Source: Terriglobia bacterium
Lineage (GTDB): Bacteria; Acidobacteriota; Terriglobia; UBA7540
Length of the DNA: 33,110 nt
Direction: 5' to 3'
Assembly: GCA_030040995.1 (NCBI GenBank)
Contig: JASHOS010000118.1
Span: forward strand, 1 to 33,110
The notes beneath the pieces were generated by a model. It had not been told where the DNA came from. It was given only the letters and a program-made list of their open reading frames with translations, and did no database searches. Position 1 is the first letter of the stretch. Every line of letters starts with the position of its first letter. The position numbers and the translations under genes were made by a program. Shown piece after piece: positions 1 through 7,173 of the stretch.

Positions 1-154
1 GGTGATCGATGATAGCGCCCGTGCGCAGATTGCGCATGCGGGCCTGAACGAAAGCTCGCAGGTTGCCGGGGGTCCTGTGCTCAGCCTTGAATATCGAGAA
101 AAGCTCGTTATTGTGTTTTATGACCATGCCCGGCCGAAGATCGTTTGCGTTCAT
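1..154 (-). CDS. efp: Elongation factor P, N-terminal part (runs off the left edge)
   Basis: Reading the minus strand from an ATG at 152-154 gives 51 codons, beginning MNANDLRPGMVI, that match the N-terminal KOW-like domain I of EF-P. EF-P binds between the ribosomal P and E sites and relieves stalling at proline stretches. The segment EHRTPGNLRAFVQ lies in the loop that reaches the peptidyl transferase centre. In characterised EF-Ps the tip residue after PG is a modified Lys or Arg; here it is Asn, so the common lysylation or rhamnosylation is not expected. The gene is truncated by the window edge, not visibly broken. I see no clear Shine-Dalgarno sequence upstream of the ATG. The family call is secure; the absence of modification is inferred from one residue. 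Confidence 0.9.
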   Translation of the reverse strand, partial: MNANDLRPGMVIKHNNELFSIFKAEHRTPGNLRAFVQARMRNLRTGAIIDH

Positions 155-575
155 GCGATTGATTTTAGCGTTCTGTGCTGTCGCCCGTCAACGAACCCGA
201 GGGTGCGACGCACGGTCAAGTCAAAGTCGCCAAACGAGCGTGCAGTTACAAAACGGTTGGGTGGCGCACACGGCGCGAAGATTCTCCCCGCCGCGCCAAG
301 TGCATGTTAGGGTAGCTTAAGAAAATCGCGGGGTGGACCAGACATGCCGTTTATGCCTGCCTGCGGTCGGGCCCGCGATCCTTTGATCGCGGAAATCGCA
401 TCTCCCGTCTCCTCCCTGTACCTGCTTCAATGCGGCCGCGCTCGGAAATCTAAAATCCAAAATGGCGCTCGCTCTGAAAAAAATTGTCTCGCTCGTCGCA
501 CTCGTCCCCAACCTCTCAATTGAACCTGCTAAGCTAATTGGCCTATGGTACGAGTGTCGCCGGTGGAAAGGAATT

Positions 576-634
576 TGTAGCGCCGACCTTCAGGTCGGCA
601 CTTGGCCAGATGCCGGGCTGAAGCCTGGCGCTAT
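576..634 (+). repeat. Double-hairpin intergenic repeat, TGTAGCGCC family, copy 1
   Basis: The element begins TGTAGCGCC and carries two palindromes, GCCGACCTTCAGGTCGGC and GCCGGGCTGAAGCCTGGC, then ends GGCGCTA. The same two palindromes occur in reverse-complement order at 8830-8880, so this is a dispersed element of defined architecture and not a chance hairpin. Confidence 0.75.
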
Positions 635-980
635 GCGCGCAAAACTGAAAAATTACCTCCTCCAGGCGGAGAGAATTGACCAATGCTAAAAGATTGTTTA
701 TTTTTTGACGACCGAACCTGACAAGTAATTGAAAACACGTCACATTATAAATTCCCAACGACGTACGAACCCGAGACCGAACCTGAGCCTTGCCTCTATT
801 AACAGATATCTGCTTCGAAATGAGCAAGATATAACCTGCACGAAAACTTGGGGTAACCCAACAAGTGATTGAAAACAAAGGATCGCATCTGCTACGGCCC
901 AACGTCCCGGATTTCCGAAAGGTAGCTCGCCAACGGGCCACCTCAAAACTCCGGCATATGAGGTGCGGAAGGTAAGCAGC

Positions 981-1050
981 GTAGAGGTAGGGCTTGCCCT
1001 ACCCTCGTTGATTTTTTGGGCGGCAATCAAGGGGACGGCAAGCGGCGTAG
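981..1050 (+). repeat. Intergenic repeat built on GTAGGGCTTGCCCTAC, copy 1
   Basis: It contains GGTAGGGCTTGCCCTACC, then a spacer with TTGATT and GGCAATCAAGGG, then GACGGCAAGC. The reverse complement of 9967-10040 follows the same order with a similar spacer. The two are dispersed copies in opposite orientation. Confidence 0.7.
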
Positions 1051-1264
1051 CGCGGACCTCTGTCCAGCTAATCGGGAAGGTGGGCGGGTTATCCGTCGGG
1101 TGAGCGAAAAGCCACAGACCGCAAACACGGTCGGTCTGCGCTACTATCTGGGTATGGCACGAATCGTTCACTTCCGAGATTTTGAAGTGACCGTGGGGCG
1201 CGGATCAGGTTCGTCCTGATCCACCTACAGGAAAGCCCAATTTATCTCTACGGTAAACACCCTA

Positions 1265-1294
1265 TTGATATTTCTGGATTCACTAGCGTAGAAT
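1265..1294 (+). promoter_or_regulatory. Putative sigma70-type promoter of the PEP-CTERM gene
   Basis: TTGATA at 1265-1270 and TAGAAT at 1289-1294 are 18 bases apart and each matches the consensus at five of six positions. The promoter leaves a leader of roughly 85-90 bases before the ATG at 1388. That leader contains a small hairpin (CCGAC-TCGCG-GTCGG, about 1340-1355). Confidence 0.5.
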
Positions 1295-1387
1295 GTTTAA
1301 GATTCTACTAAGGGGGTCTTGCCTGGGAGTTATGTAAGACCGACTCGCGGTCGGCCTCTTTACAATCAAAAGGGAAAGGAAGTGCAC

Positions 1388-2068
1388 ATGCGGAACAGGA
1401 ACGTCTCATTGCTCATGCTGTTTCTTCTGTGTTTTTTGGGCACCGCAGTTATTGCGACTGCAGACCCGATTGGCGTAACCATATCTTCAGGGATGACTTC
1501 TTCGGTGACTGGTGCCACGACCGTCACCTTTGTTAGCACCACTAATCCGGCGGGGTTCGCGTATAACTGCTCGTCGCCAAGCCCGGATTGCGGTATTTTC
1601 GCCGCATCCGCCGCGGCGGCGCCCTACACGAGAAATCCCACTGGCAACACGGGCAACTTCATCGCCTCAGGGACCGGATCAGAAAACATCAATATTACCC
1701 TTGCAACTGTCCAGTCGGCGCTGGGCATCTCGACGCCCATCAATTACTTTGGGCTTTACTGGGGCAGCGTAGACAGCTATAACACCTTGTCGTTTTATGA
1801 CGGGACAAAGCTGGTTGAGGCTTTCACAGGAGCAGAGCTGCTTGGCATGGATTCTTCGTTAAGTGCGGGATCAAGCTCTGTTTTCGTGAATTTCGCTTTC
1901 GACGGGAACACAATTACCAACATCGTATTTACGTCAACGCAAGAAAACTTCGAGAGCACGAACGAAGCGTTTGCCGAAACCCCGGAGCCGGCCACACTGG
2001 CTCTGATGGGAATCGGTTTGTTGGGACTCGCCTTCTTGGCTCGCAGGCGGGCTCACCAAGTCCGTTGA
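1388..2068 (+). CDS. PEP-CTERM sorted secreted protein of unknown function
   Basis: A 226-residue exported protein. The N-terminus MRNRNVSLLMLFLLCFLGTA is a signal peptide, with likely cleavage near ATADP. The middle is Ser/Thr/Gly/Asn-rich beta-type sequence with no motif I recognise. The C-terminus carries the PEP-CTERM signal: TPEPATLALMG, a hydrophobic helix, then the basic cluster ARRRAH. In this family an exosortase recognises the tail for surface or exopolysaccharide-associated sorting. No exosortase is visible in this window. The start at 1388 is preferred over 1319 because AAGGAAG lies just upstream and the signal peptide starts there. A promoter at 1265-1294 and a terminator at 2141-2177 make it a single-gene unit. 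The sorting class is secure; the function is unknown. Confidence 0.88.
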   Translation: MRNRNVSLLMLFLLCFLGTAVIATADPIGVTISSGMTSSVTGATTVTFVSTTNPAGFAYNCSSPSPDCGIFAASAAAAPYTRNPTGNTGNFIASGTGSENINITLATVQSALGISTPINYFGLYWGSVDSYNTLSFYDGTKLVEAFTGAELLGMDSSLSAGSSSVFVNFAFDGNTITNIVFTSTQENFESTNEAFAETPEPATLALMGIGLLGLAFLARRRAHQVR

Positions 2069-2140
2069 TTTGGCCAATCCTTCAGTTTCCGCAAGAGAGA
2101 AGCTTTTCAGGAGCGGTCGGCTGTTTTAGCACTCAGCAGA

Positions 2141-2177
2141 GGCGTCATCTCCGTCGTGGATGACGCCTTTATTTTTT
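2141..2177 (+). terminator. Rho-independent terminator after the PEP-CTERM gene
   Basis: A perfect 9-bp stem, GGCGTCATC with GATGACGCC, and a 9-base loop are followed by TTTATTTTTT. It lies 72 bases after the stop codon at 2068. Confidence 0.85.
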
Positions 2178-2193
2178 CTCTTTCCGAATAACA

Positions 2194-2282
2194 CCTCAGT
2201 TTCGGGTGCATTTGTAGCGGCGGGTTTATCCCGCCACACGGAATGGCGGCATAAAGCCGCCTCTACGCGCCCGAAACCGAGG
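2194..2282. repeat. Nested inverted-repeat element between PEP-CTERM and rnr genes
   Basis: Outer arms CCTCAGTTTCGGGTGC and GCGCCCGAAACCGAGG pair with few mismatches. Inside are GTAGCGG...CTAC and two further palindromes, GGCGGGTTTATCCCGCC and GGCGGCATAAAGCCGCC. It belongs to the same general TGTAGCG-type intergenic families seen elsewhere in the window. It separates the convergent ends of the two genes. Confidence 0.65.
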
Positions 2283-2303
2283 CTTCATCCTTCCGGGGCT
2301 CGT

Positions 2304-4799
2304 TCACTCCACCACTGAAAAGAGAAGCTTGTTGCCCGAGCGATCAATCCGTTCCAGGCGCGCTATGACGCGATCGCCCAAGCGGTAGGCGCGCTTTTTG
2401 TCTCTGTGCGCCAAGGCTTGGAGGCTTTCCCGGTAAACCCACCCTGGGTCGTCGAAGCTCTCGATTGGCACGAAGCCTTCCACAAACAGCTCCATGAGCT
2501 CCACAAAGAAGCCGTGCCGGGTGAGGCTGATGATCAGCGCTTCAAACTCGTCGCCCAGCCGTCCTGCCATGAACGTAACCTTCTTCCAGTCCATAAGGTC
2601 GCGCTCCGCTTCTGCCGCCCGCCGCTCGCATTCAGAGGTTTCGATGCCCAAAGCCTTCAGCTCCGGGTTACTGAGGAAAACTCCTCCGTCGAGGCCATCC
2701 GCCGCAGCTACCACGCTCACGGCGGGCTGCAGCCGGGAAGCAAGCCCGGCTGCATGGCGCTTCTGACGGGTCGCCTGGCTGCTGGCGGCGGGGTAAGAAT
2801 GCGCCGTTCCGGCTTCCTCACGAAGGGCTGCCCTGAGCACGCGGTGCACAATCAAGTCCGGGTAGCGCCGGATAGGGGAGGTGAAGTGCGTATAGGTAGG
2901 TGCGGCGAGCGCGAAATGGCCGCTGTTTTCTTCCGCGTATCGCGCTTGCTTCAGTGAGCGCAACATCAGGTAAGCAAGAATCCGTTCCTCCGGCTTACCG
3001 GCAATCCTTTTCGTCAAATGCTGATAATGCCGTGAAGTGATTTCGAAATTTTCAGGAATCGCAAATTCCTGGTAGCGTGGGCGCCGAGCGCGATCGTCCT
3101 GGCGGAGCACGCGAACACGTCGCACGGCAGGCAGCTCGATGCCGAGCGAATACCCGAAGCTAGCGGCGATTTCCTCAAATTCGGCGACTTTTTTCGGATC
3201 GGGCCGTTCGTGAATGCGGTAGAGTGAAGGGATATTGCGTTCCTCAAGGTATGTGGCCACCGCTTCGTTGGCGGCCAGCATGAATTCTTCGATGATCCGG
3301 TGAGCAATGTTGCGCTCGGAGCGGATGACGCCCGTCATCTGGCCTTGCTCGTCGAACAGAATTTCCGGCTCCGGCAGGTCGAAGTCGATTGATCCCCGGT
3401 CCTCTCGCCTCCTGAAAAGAACGGTAGCCAACTCTTCCATCAGTTTGAATTGTGCGACGAGCGGCTGATACCGCTGGCACGCCGCTTCTTCGCCGGCGAG
3501 AATGGCGTGGACGGCGGTGTACGTCATTCGTTCCGCGCTGCGAATGATGCCCGGCCTCAGACTACGCCGAACCGTCTGTCCGTGGGCGTCAATTTCCATG
3601 ATTACGGACATCACCAGCCGCTCGGTATGCGGGTTCAGGCTGCAAATGCCGTTCGAAAGCTCGAGTGGCAGCATGGGGACAGCGCGGCCCGGAAAATAAA
3701 CGGAGGTGCCGCGGAGGCGAGCCTCACGATCCAGGGCGGTGCCAGGTCTCACGTAGTGAGCGACGTCCGCAATGTGCACCTGAAGAATGTAGTTTCCCCC
3801 GGCGCCGCGCTCTACATGGACCGCGTCGTCGAAGTCCTTGGCGGTTTCACTGTCAATGGTCACAATTGGCGCCCAGCGGAAATCCTGCCGCCGTTCGCGA
3901 TCCGCATCCATCACAAGCTGAGGCGCGCTTTCCGCTTCGGCCAGTACTTCCGGCGGGAAGCGGTGGGGCAGGTGAAATTTGCGGATCATCATCTCCACAT
4001 CAACGCCAAAATCGTCCCGGCGGCCAAGGACCTCGATCACCCTTCCACGCGCCGCCGAGAGGCGGCTTGGAAAATGAGTGATTTCGACGTCTACGATCAT
4101 GCCATCCGGATCGCGCGCCGCAACCACTGGAGCTCTGCCGCGCTCGCCGGTGAACTGACGGTTTCGGGCCATTCCCTGGCGCCGCGATTCCGGCCATTCG
4201 TGTCCGCGCGCGATCACAATTTCGCCGGAAATATGCCGGTCGAACGGGACAACGTAGTTGTACGGCGAGCCACAATGAAACTCGCCGACCACCGTTTTCT
4301 GCGCATGATCGATCACCCGCAGAACAGCCCCTTCGAGCTTGGCTTCCTCCTCGCGGCCCCGGGACCGCGCCCGGAAAACCTGCACTTCCACCCTGTCCCC
4401 GTGCATGGCGTCTTTCATGGTGCCGGGAGGAATGAAAACGTCTTGCCCGGATTCGCCGGGCGGACGGTCCGGGACCACAAATCCATAGCCTTCGCGGTGG
4501 CCAATTATCCGTCCGATGACGACATTCTTGGCCACCTCGCGCGCCGCGAACCGCCCTCGAGTTTGATTTTTACCGTTCAATCCGCCAGAAGAATTGCTAT
4601 GCCTGGCCAGCGTGAAATGGCTTTTTTTCAGGTAAAGAATTTCCCGCCGTTTGGAAAGCTCCTTAAGCGCAGACTTCAGTTGGCGAGCCTGGCTGCTGCG
4701 CAAACCCAGCGCTTCAACCAACTCCCGCAGGCGGAATTCCCTCTGCGGGCGAGCCTCAAAGACCTTCAGGATTTCCTGTTTTGAAGGAAACTCGCGCAT
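2304..4799 (-). CDS. rnr: Ribonuclease R (RNase II/RNB family 3'-5' exoribonuclease)
   Basis: An 831-residue enzyme that degrades structured RNA from the 3' end. Order of parts: an N-terminal winged-helix segment (about 1-65), cold-shock/OB regions (about 95-260), the RNB catalytic domain with IDSETAKDFDDAV (Asp316, Asp322, Asp324 and Asp325 in the metal-binding positions), HFTSPIRRYPDLIVHR, and a C-terminal S1 domain (about 747-831). Oddity: between the RNB helix VHRVLRAALREE and the segment ERRAAEAERDL there is an extra Ser/Ala-rich insertion (about 662-712) where most homologues have a short linker. Its DNA contains a perfect 8-bp palindrome at 2730-2752. The C-terminus lacks the long Lys-rich tail of the E. 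coli enzyme. The ATG at 4799 gives a complete N-terminal domain. It is transcribed away from the TPR gene. Confidence 0.93.
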   Translation of the reverse strand: MREFPSKQEILKVFEARPQREFRLRELVEALGLRSSQARQLKSALKELSKRREILYLKKSHFTLARHSNSSGGLNGKNQTRGRFAAREVAKNVVIGRIIGHREGYGFVVPDRPPGESGQDVFIPPGTMKDAMHGDRVEVQVFRARSRGREEEAKLEGAVLRVIDHAQKTVVGEFHCGSPYNYVVPFDRHISGEIVIARGHEWPESRRQGMARNRQFTGERGRAPVVAARDPDGMIVDVEITHFPSRLSAARGRVIEVLGRRDDFGVDVEMMIRKFHLPHRFPPEVLAEAESAPQLVMDADRERRQDFRWAPIVTIDSETAKDFDDAVHVERGAGGNYILQVHIADVAHYVRPGTALDREARLRGTSVYFPGRAVPMLPLELSNGICSLNPHTERLVMSVIMEIDAHGQTVRRSLRPGIIRSAERMTYTAVHAILAGEEAACQRYQPLVAQFKLMEELATVLFRRREDRGSIDFDLPEPEILFDEQGQMTGVIRSERNIAHRIIEEFMLAANEAVATYLEERNIPSLYRIHERPDPKKVAEFEEIAASFGYSLGIELPAVRRVRVLRQDDRARRPRYQEFAIPENFEITSRHYQHLTKRIAGKPEERILAYLMLRSLKQARYAEENSGHFALAAPTYTHFTSPIRRYPDLIVHRVLRAALREEAGTAHSYPAASSQATRQKRHAAGLASRLQPAVSVVAAADGLDGGVFLSNPELKALGIETSECERRAAEAERDLMDWKKVTFMAGRLGDEFEALIISLTRHGFFVELMELFVEGFVPIESFDDPGWVYRESLQALAHRDKKRAYRLGDRVIARLERIDRSGNKLLFSVVE

Positions 4800-4885
4800 C
4801 TTGCTCTCAGTTTAGCATTCACGCCGAGGCTGGCCTTACCGCCCGCCGCTCGGGCGTGGGGGTGACGCAGGCATTGGCACTTCAT

Positions 4886-4982
4886 GTCTGCGATCAGCGA
4901 AGCTGAGAGGGTTAACATGGTGAGGCACCGCAAGAGCCTCTCGCTTCGCGAGATCGCAGACACTACACTACAAGTGTCTGCG
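4886..4982. repeat. Overlapping inverted repeats between rnr and the TPR gene
   Basis: The arm GTCTGCGATC at 4886 pairs with GATCGCAGAC ending at 4961. Pairing continues inward through GCGAAGC/GCTTCGC and GAGAGG/CCTCTC with one-base bulges. A second hairpin, GCAGACAC with GTGTCTGC, uses the right arm and extends to about 4980, so the two folds exclude each other. It lies in the divergent spacer. Confidence 0.65.
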
Positions 4983-5000
4983 CCACCCCGACCGACAAAC

Positions 5001-5027
5001 CGCGGACCTCAAGACCGGAGGTCCGCG
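5001..5027. repeat. Palindromic GCGGACCTC hairpin
   Basis: A perfect 10-bp inverted repeat, CGCGGACCTC with GAGGTCCGCG, and a 7-base loop, followed by CTAC. Related GTAGCGCGGACC sequence is seen near 1047 and 6953. There is no T-run, so it is more likely a repeat element than a terminator. Confidence 0.6.
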
Positions 5028-5146
5028 CTACCCGCTGTATTTCGCTGCTACCAGCGATGGAATCGAAGATGCCATAATGGTAGTAGTCGGCTGGGGCAGG
5101 CACCGGCGAACGCTCGGAACCGGGCGCGCCCCAGGCAAAGCCCGTT

Positions 5147-6889
5147 ATGAACACGGAACCAGAGGCAAATCCGAACTCCGCTTCCCCACCTTCCGGCGCC
5201 GATCACTCCAACGCCGTCTGGGAAGAGCGCATGCTTGCCGCAAAAACCGCCCTGGCAAAATCCAAGTATGGGGAAGCTGAGCGTGAGTACAAGGCGGCGC
5301 TCGGGCTGGCGGAATCTTTTGGATTTCACGATCCTCGCTTCTCGGAGGCGCTTGCCGGACTGGCCGAAGCCTATCGCGCGCAAGGCCGTCTCGACGAAGC
5401 CGAACCGGTGTTTCTTCATGCTCTAACGCTCCTTGAGGAGGCCGGCGGCGCCAAAGCGCCGCCGGTAGCTTATGTGCGCAGCAACCTCGCCGCGCTTTAT
5501 ATTGCACAGGGGAAAGCTGAACAGGCGGAGCAACAGTACCGTGAGGTGATCAGGGCTGAGGAATCCGTCTCCGGCGCGGCCAGCTCGTCCCTGGCTTCAA
5601 GCCTCAATAATCTTGCCCTGTTCTACAAATCCCAGGGGCGGTTCTCTGAAGCGTTGCCGCTCCTTCAGCGTGCTTTGAGAATGTGGCTCAAGACTTTGGG
5701 ATCCAATGACGCTCGCGTCGCCACCAGCCTCAACAATTTCGGCGCGGTCTGCCACGCGGGCGGAAAATACGCCGAGGCCCAATCCCTATTCAGATATTCT
5801 CTCGCAATCAAGGAGAAGGCTTTGGGCTCGGATCATCCCGAGGTGGCTACGATACTCAACAATCTGGCAGAGTCGTACAGCGCGCAACGTCAATATGGCG
5901 AGGCCAAGGCGCTCTATGAGCGAGTTCTTGCCATAGACGAATCCGTCTTTGGCCCGGAGCACCCTGAAGTTGCCACGGACCTGAGCCTGCTCGGGTCGAT
6001 TTGTGAGTCACAAGGGAATTATGTGGGAGCGGAGGCACTTTATCAGCGCGTAATTCGAATCCGCCGGAAAGCACTGCCTCCCGAACACCCTTTGCTGGCT
6101 AAAAGCCTCAGCAAGCTCGAAAACGCGCGCCGTCTTCAAAGCCGGATGAAAGAGGCGCCGCCGGCCGAGTCGCCAGTAGGGGAAGCTCAGCAGACAGCCG
6201 TGGCGCCGAAGATCGAACCGGAACGCGCCAGCTTGTTGGCTTCGCCACGGGCGAGCAAGGACCGTAGGGAGACGCTCTCCTCGCCGGAGCTTTCAGGCCC
6301 GGAGCAAGTCCCGGACGCAACGCCGGCACCTGCTGAGGGGCACGAAGGGCCGGATTACCAAGCTAAACCGGAAGCTTCCGGCCAATCCGGCCAGCTTCCG
6401 CCTGGCTCGCCGTTAGAGCGGATGATTTTTATCAATGTTGCGGATTTGGACATTGATCCTCCCGCGGCTGTCAAAGCGCTCATGGGTCTCGGCGGCAGGT
6501 ACGTCGAGAGCGGGAGACTTCGGGAAGCGGAGGGCCTCTACGAAAAAATGCTCACCGCGGCGAAGCTTGCACCCACCGAGAGCGGTCCGTTTGCGGGCGC
6601 CGCGCTCAATAATTTGGGTTTGCTTCTGTATTGCCGGGGCAAGAAGACTGAGGGTTTGGTTTTGGTGCAGCAGGCGCTGGCATTTTGGCTGAGCTTTCTT
6701 GGAACCGACCATCCTCACGTCGCGGCCGTATTGAACAATCTCGCCAGCTTTTGCATGGAATCAGGAAACGTGCCGGAGGCCGAGGCGCTCTACCACCGGT
6801 CGCTAGTGGCCGGACAGAAATCGGCCGGTCCTGCAACCTTTCCCATCGCCGTCGTACTGAACAACCTTCGCGATCTCCACCAAGCGTAG
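5147..6889 (+). CDS. Tetratricopeptide (kinesin-light-chain-like) repeat protein
   Basis: A 580-residue protein with no signal peptide or membrane segment, so probably cytosolic. Residues about 25-330 form a run of 42-residue TPR units of the kinesin-light-chain type, with recurring SLNNLA, GRFSEALPLLQRAL and LGSDHPEVAT patterns. Residues about 330-425 are Pro/Glu/Ser-rich and look disordered. Residues about 430-580 form a second TPR block. TPRs of this kind are protein-binding scaffolds; there is no catalytic domain, so no reaction can be assigned. The ATG at 5147 precedes an acidic, Pro/Ser-rich leader; an internal ATG at 5231 would start right at the first TPR and cannot be excluded. The stop codon abuts a terminator-like hairpin. 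Confidence 0.85.
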   Translation: MNTEPEANPNSASPPSGADHSNAVWEERMLAAKTALAKSKYGEAEREYKAALGLAESFGFHDPRFSEALAGLAEAYRAQGRLDEAEPVFLHALTLLEEAGGAKAPPVAYVRSNLAALYIAQGKAEQAEQQYREVIRAEESVSGAASSSLASSLNNLALFYKSQGRFSEALPLLQRALRMWLKTLGSNDARVATSLNNFGAVCHAGGKYAEAQSLFRYSLAIKEKALGSDHPEVATILNNLAESYSAQRQYGEAKALYERVLAIDESVFGPEHPEVATDLSLLGSICESQGNYVGAEALYQRVIRIRRKALPPEHPLLAKSLSKLENARRLQSRMKEAPPAESPVGEAQQTAVAPKIEPERASLLASPRASKDRRETLSSPELSGPEQVPDATPAPAEGHEGPDYQAKPEASGQSGQLPPGSPLERMIFINVADLDIDPPAAVKALMGLGGRYVESGRLREAEGLYEKMLTAAKLAPTESGPFAGAALNNLGLLLYCRGKKTEGLVLVQQALAFWLSFLGTDHPHVAAVLNNLASFCMESGNVPEAEALYHRSLVAGQKSAGPATFPIAVVLNNLRDLHQA

Positions 6890-6920
6890 CGCAGACCCCG
6901 CTTTTGGGTCTGCGGCTTTT
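6890..6920 (+). terminator. Terminator-like hairpin at the end of the TPR gene
   Basis: CGCAGACCC (6890-6898) pairs with GGGTCTGCG (6906-6914) around a 7-base loop, followed by GCTTTTA. The stem starts right after the stop codon. The T-run is short, and the arm resembles the GTAGCGCAGACC repeats, so a repeat may be doubling as a terminator. Confidence 0.55.
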
Positions 6921-6952
6921 ATCCCCAGAGAAAACCCGCTGACTCGCCGGTT

Positions 6953-7044
6953 TGTAGCGCGGGGTCCGTACTTTGACCCTGCGGCTTTTTAGCCTGGTAA
7001 TTTAGGGAAAAGCCGCAGCGTTATAAGGCGAACGCTGCGCTACA
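6953..7044. repeat. TGTAGCGC...GCGCTACA inverted-repeat element
   Basis: Terminal arms TGTAGCGC and GCGCTACA bound a 92-base element. The interior holds GCGGCTTTT and AAAAGCCGC as a second complementary pair. It belongs to the TGTAGCGC class of intergenic palindromes found across the window. Confidence 0.65.
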
Positions 7045-7071
7045 AGCTGACAATCGTCGTTTCCGGCGACC

Positions 7072-7149
7072 GACCCCCGCACCCGTCTCGCGCCGGCTGG
7101 TGAAGGCGCCGGCCGCGAGCCACCCTCTCCCTCACAAGAGGGCGAGGGC
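7072..7149 (+). repeat. CGCGCCGGCTGGTGAAG repeat family, copy 1
   Basis: It contains CTCGCGCCGGCTGGTGAAG, then GCGCCGGCCGCGAGCC, ACCCTCTCCC and GAGGGCGAGGGC. The inner halves CTCGCGCCGGC and GCCGGCCGCGAG are complementary, and so are the outer CCCTC and GAGGG arms. Further copies occur at 29683 and 31565, with a fragment at the right edge in opposite orientation. Confidence 0.8.
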
Positions 7150-7173
7150 GACCGTCAAAGGCTTGCCGGGAAG

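Larger units (their letters stand above)
155..1264. other. Gene-poor stretch with palindromic repeats
   Basis: About 1.1 kb between efp and the PEP-CTERM gene. Short open frames here have no recognisable protein features and run through repeats, so I call none of them genes. Two intergenic repeat elements, at 576-634 and 981-1050, have partners elsewhere in the window. A GTAGCGCGGACC-type segment at about 1047-1145 resembles the hairpins near 5001 and 6953. Confidence 0.6.

Noticed and set aside
719-877. Two similar segments, ACAAGT(A/G)ATTGAAAACA, 140 bases apart, resembling the end of CRISPR repeats
   Set aside because: There is no third copy at the midpoint or beyond, the match is under 20 bases, and no cas gene is present. 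Two copies do not make an array.
3450-4784. 444-codon plus-strand open frame
   Set aside because: It lies entirely antisense to RNase R, whose conserved motifs fix the true frame. The translated product has no recognisable features.
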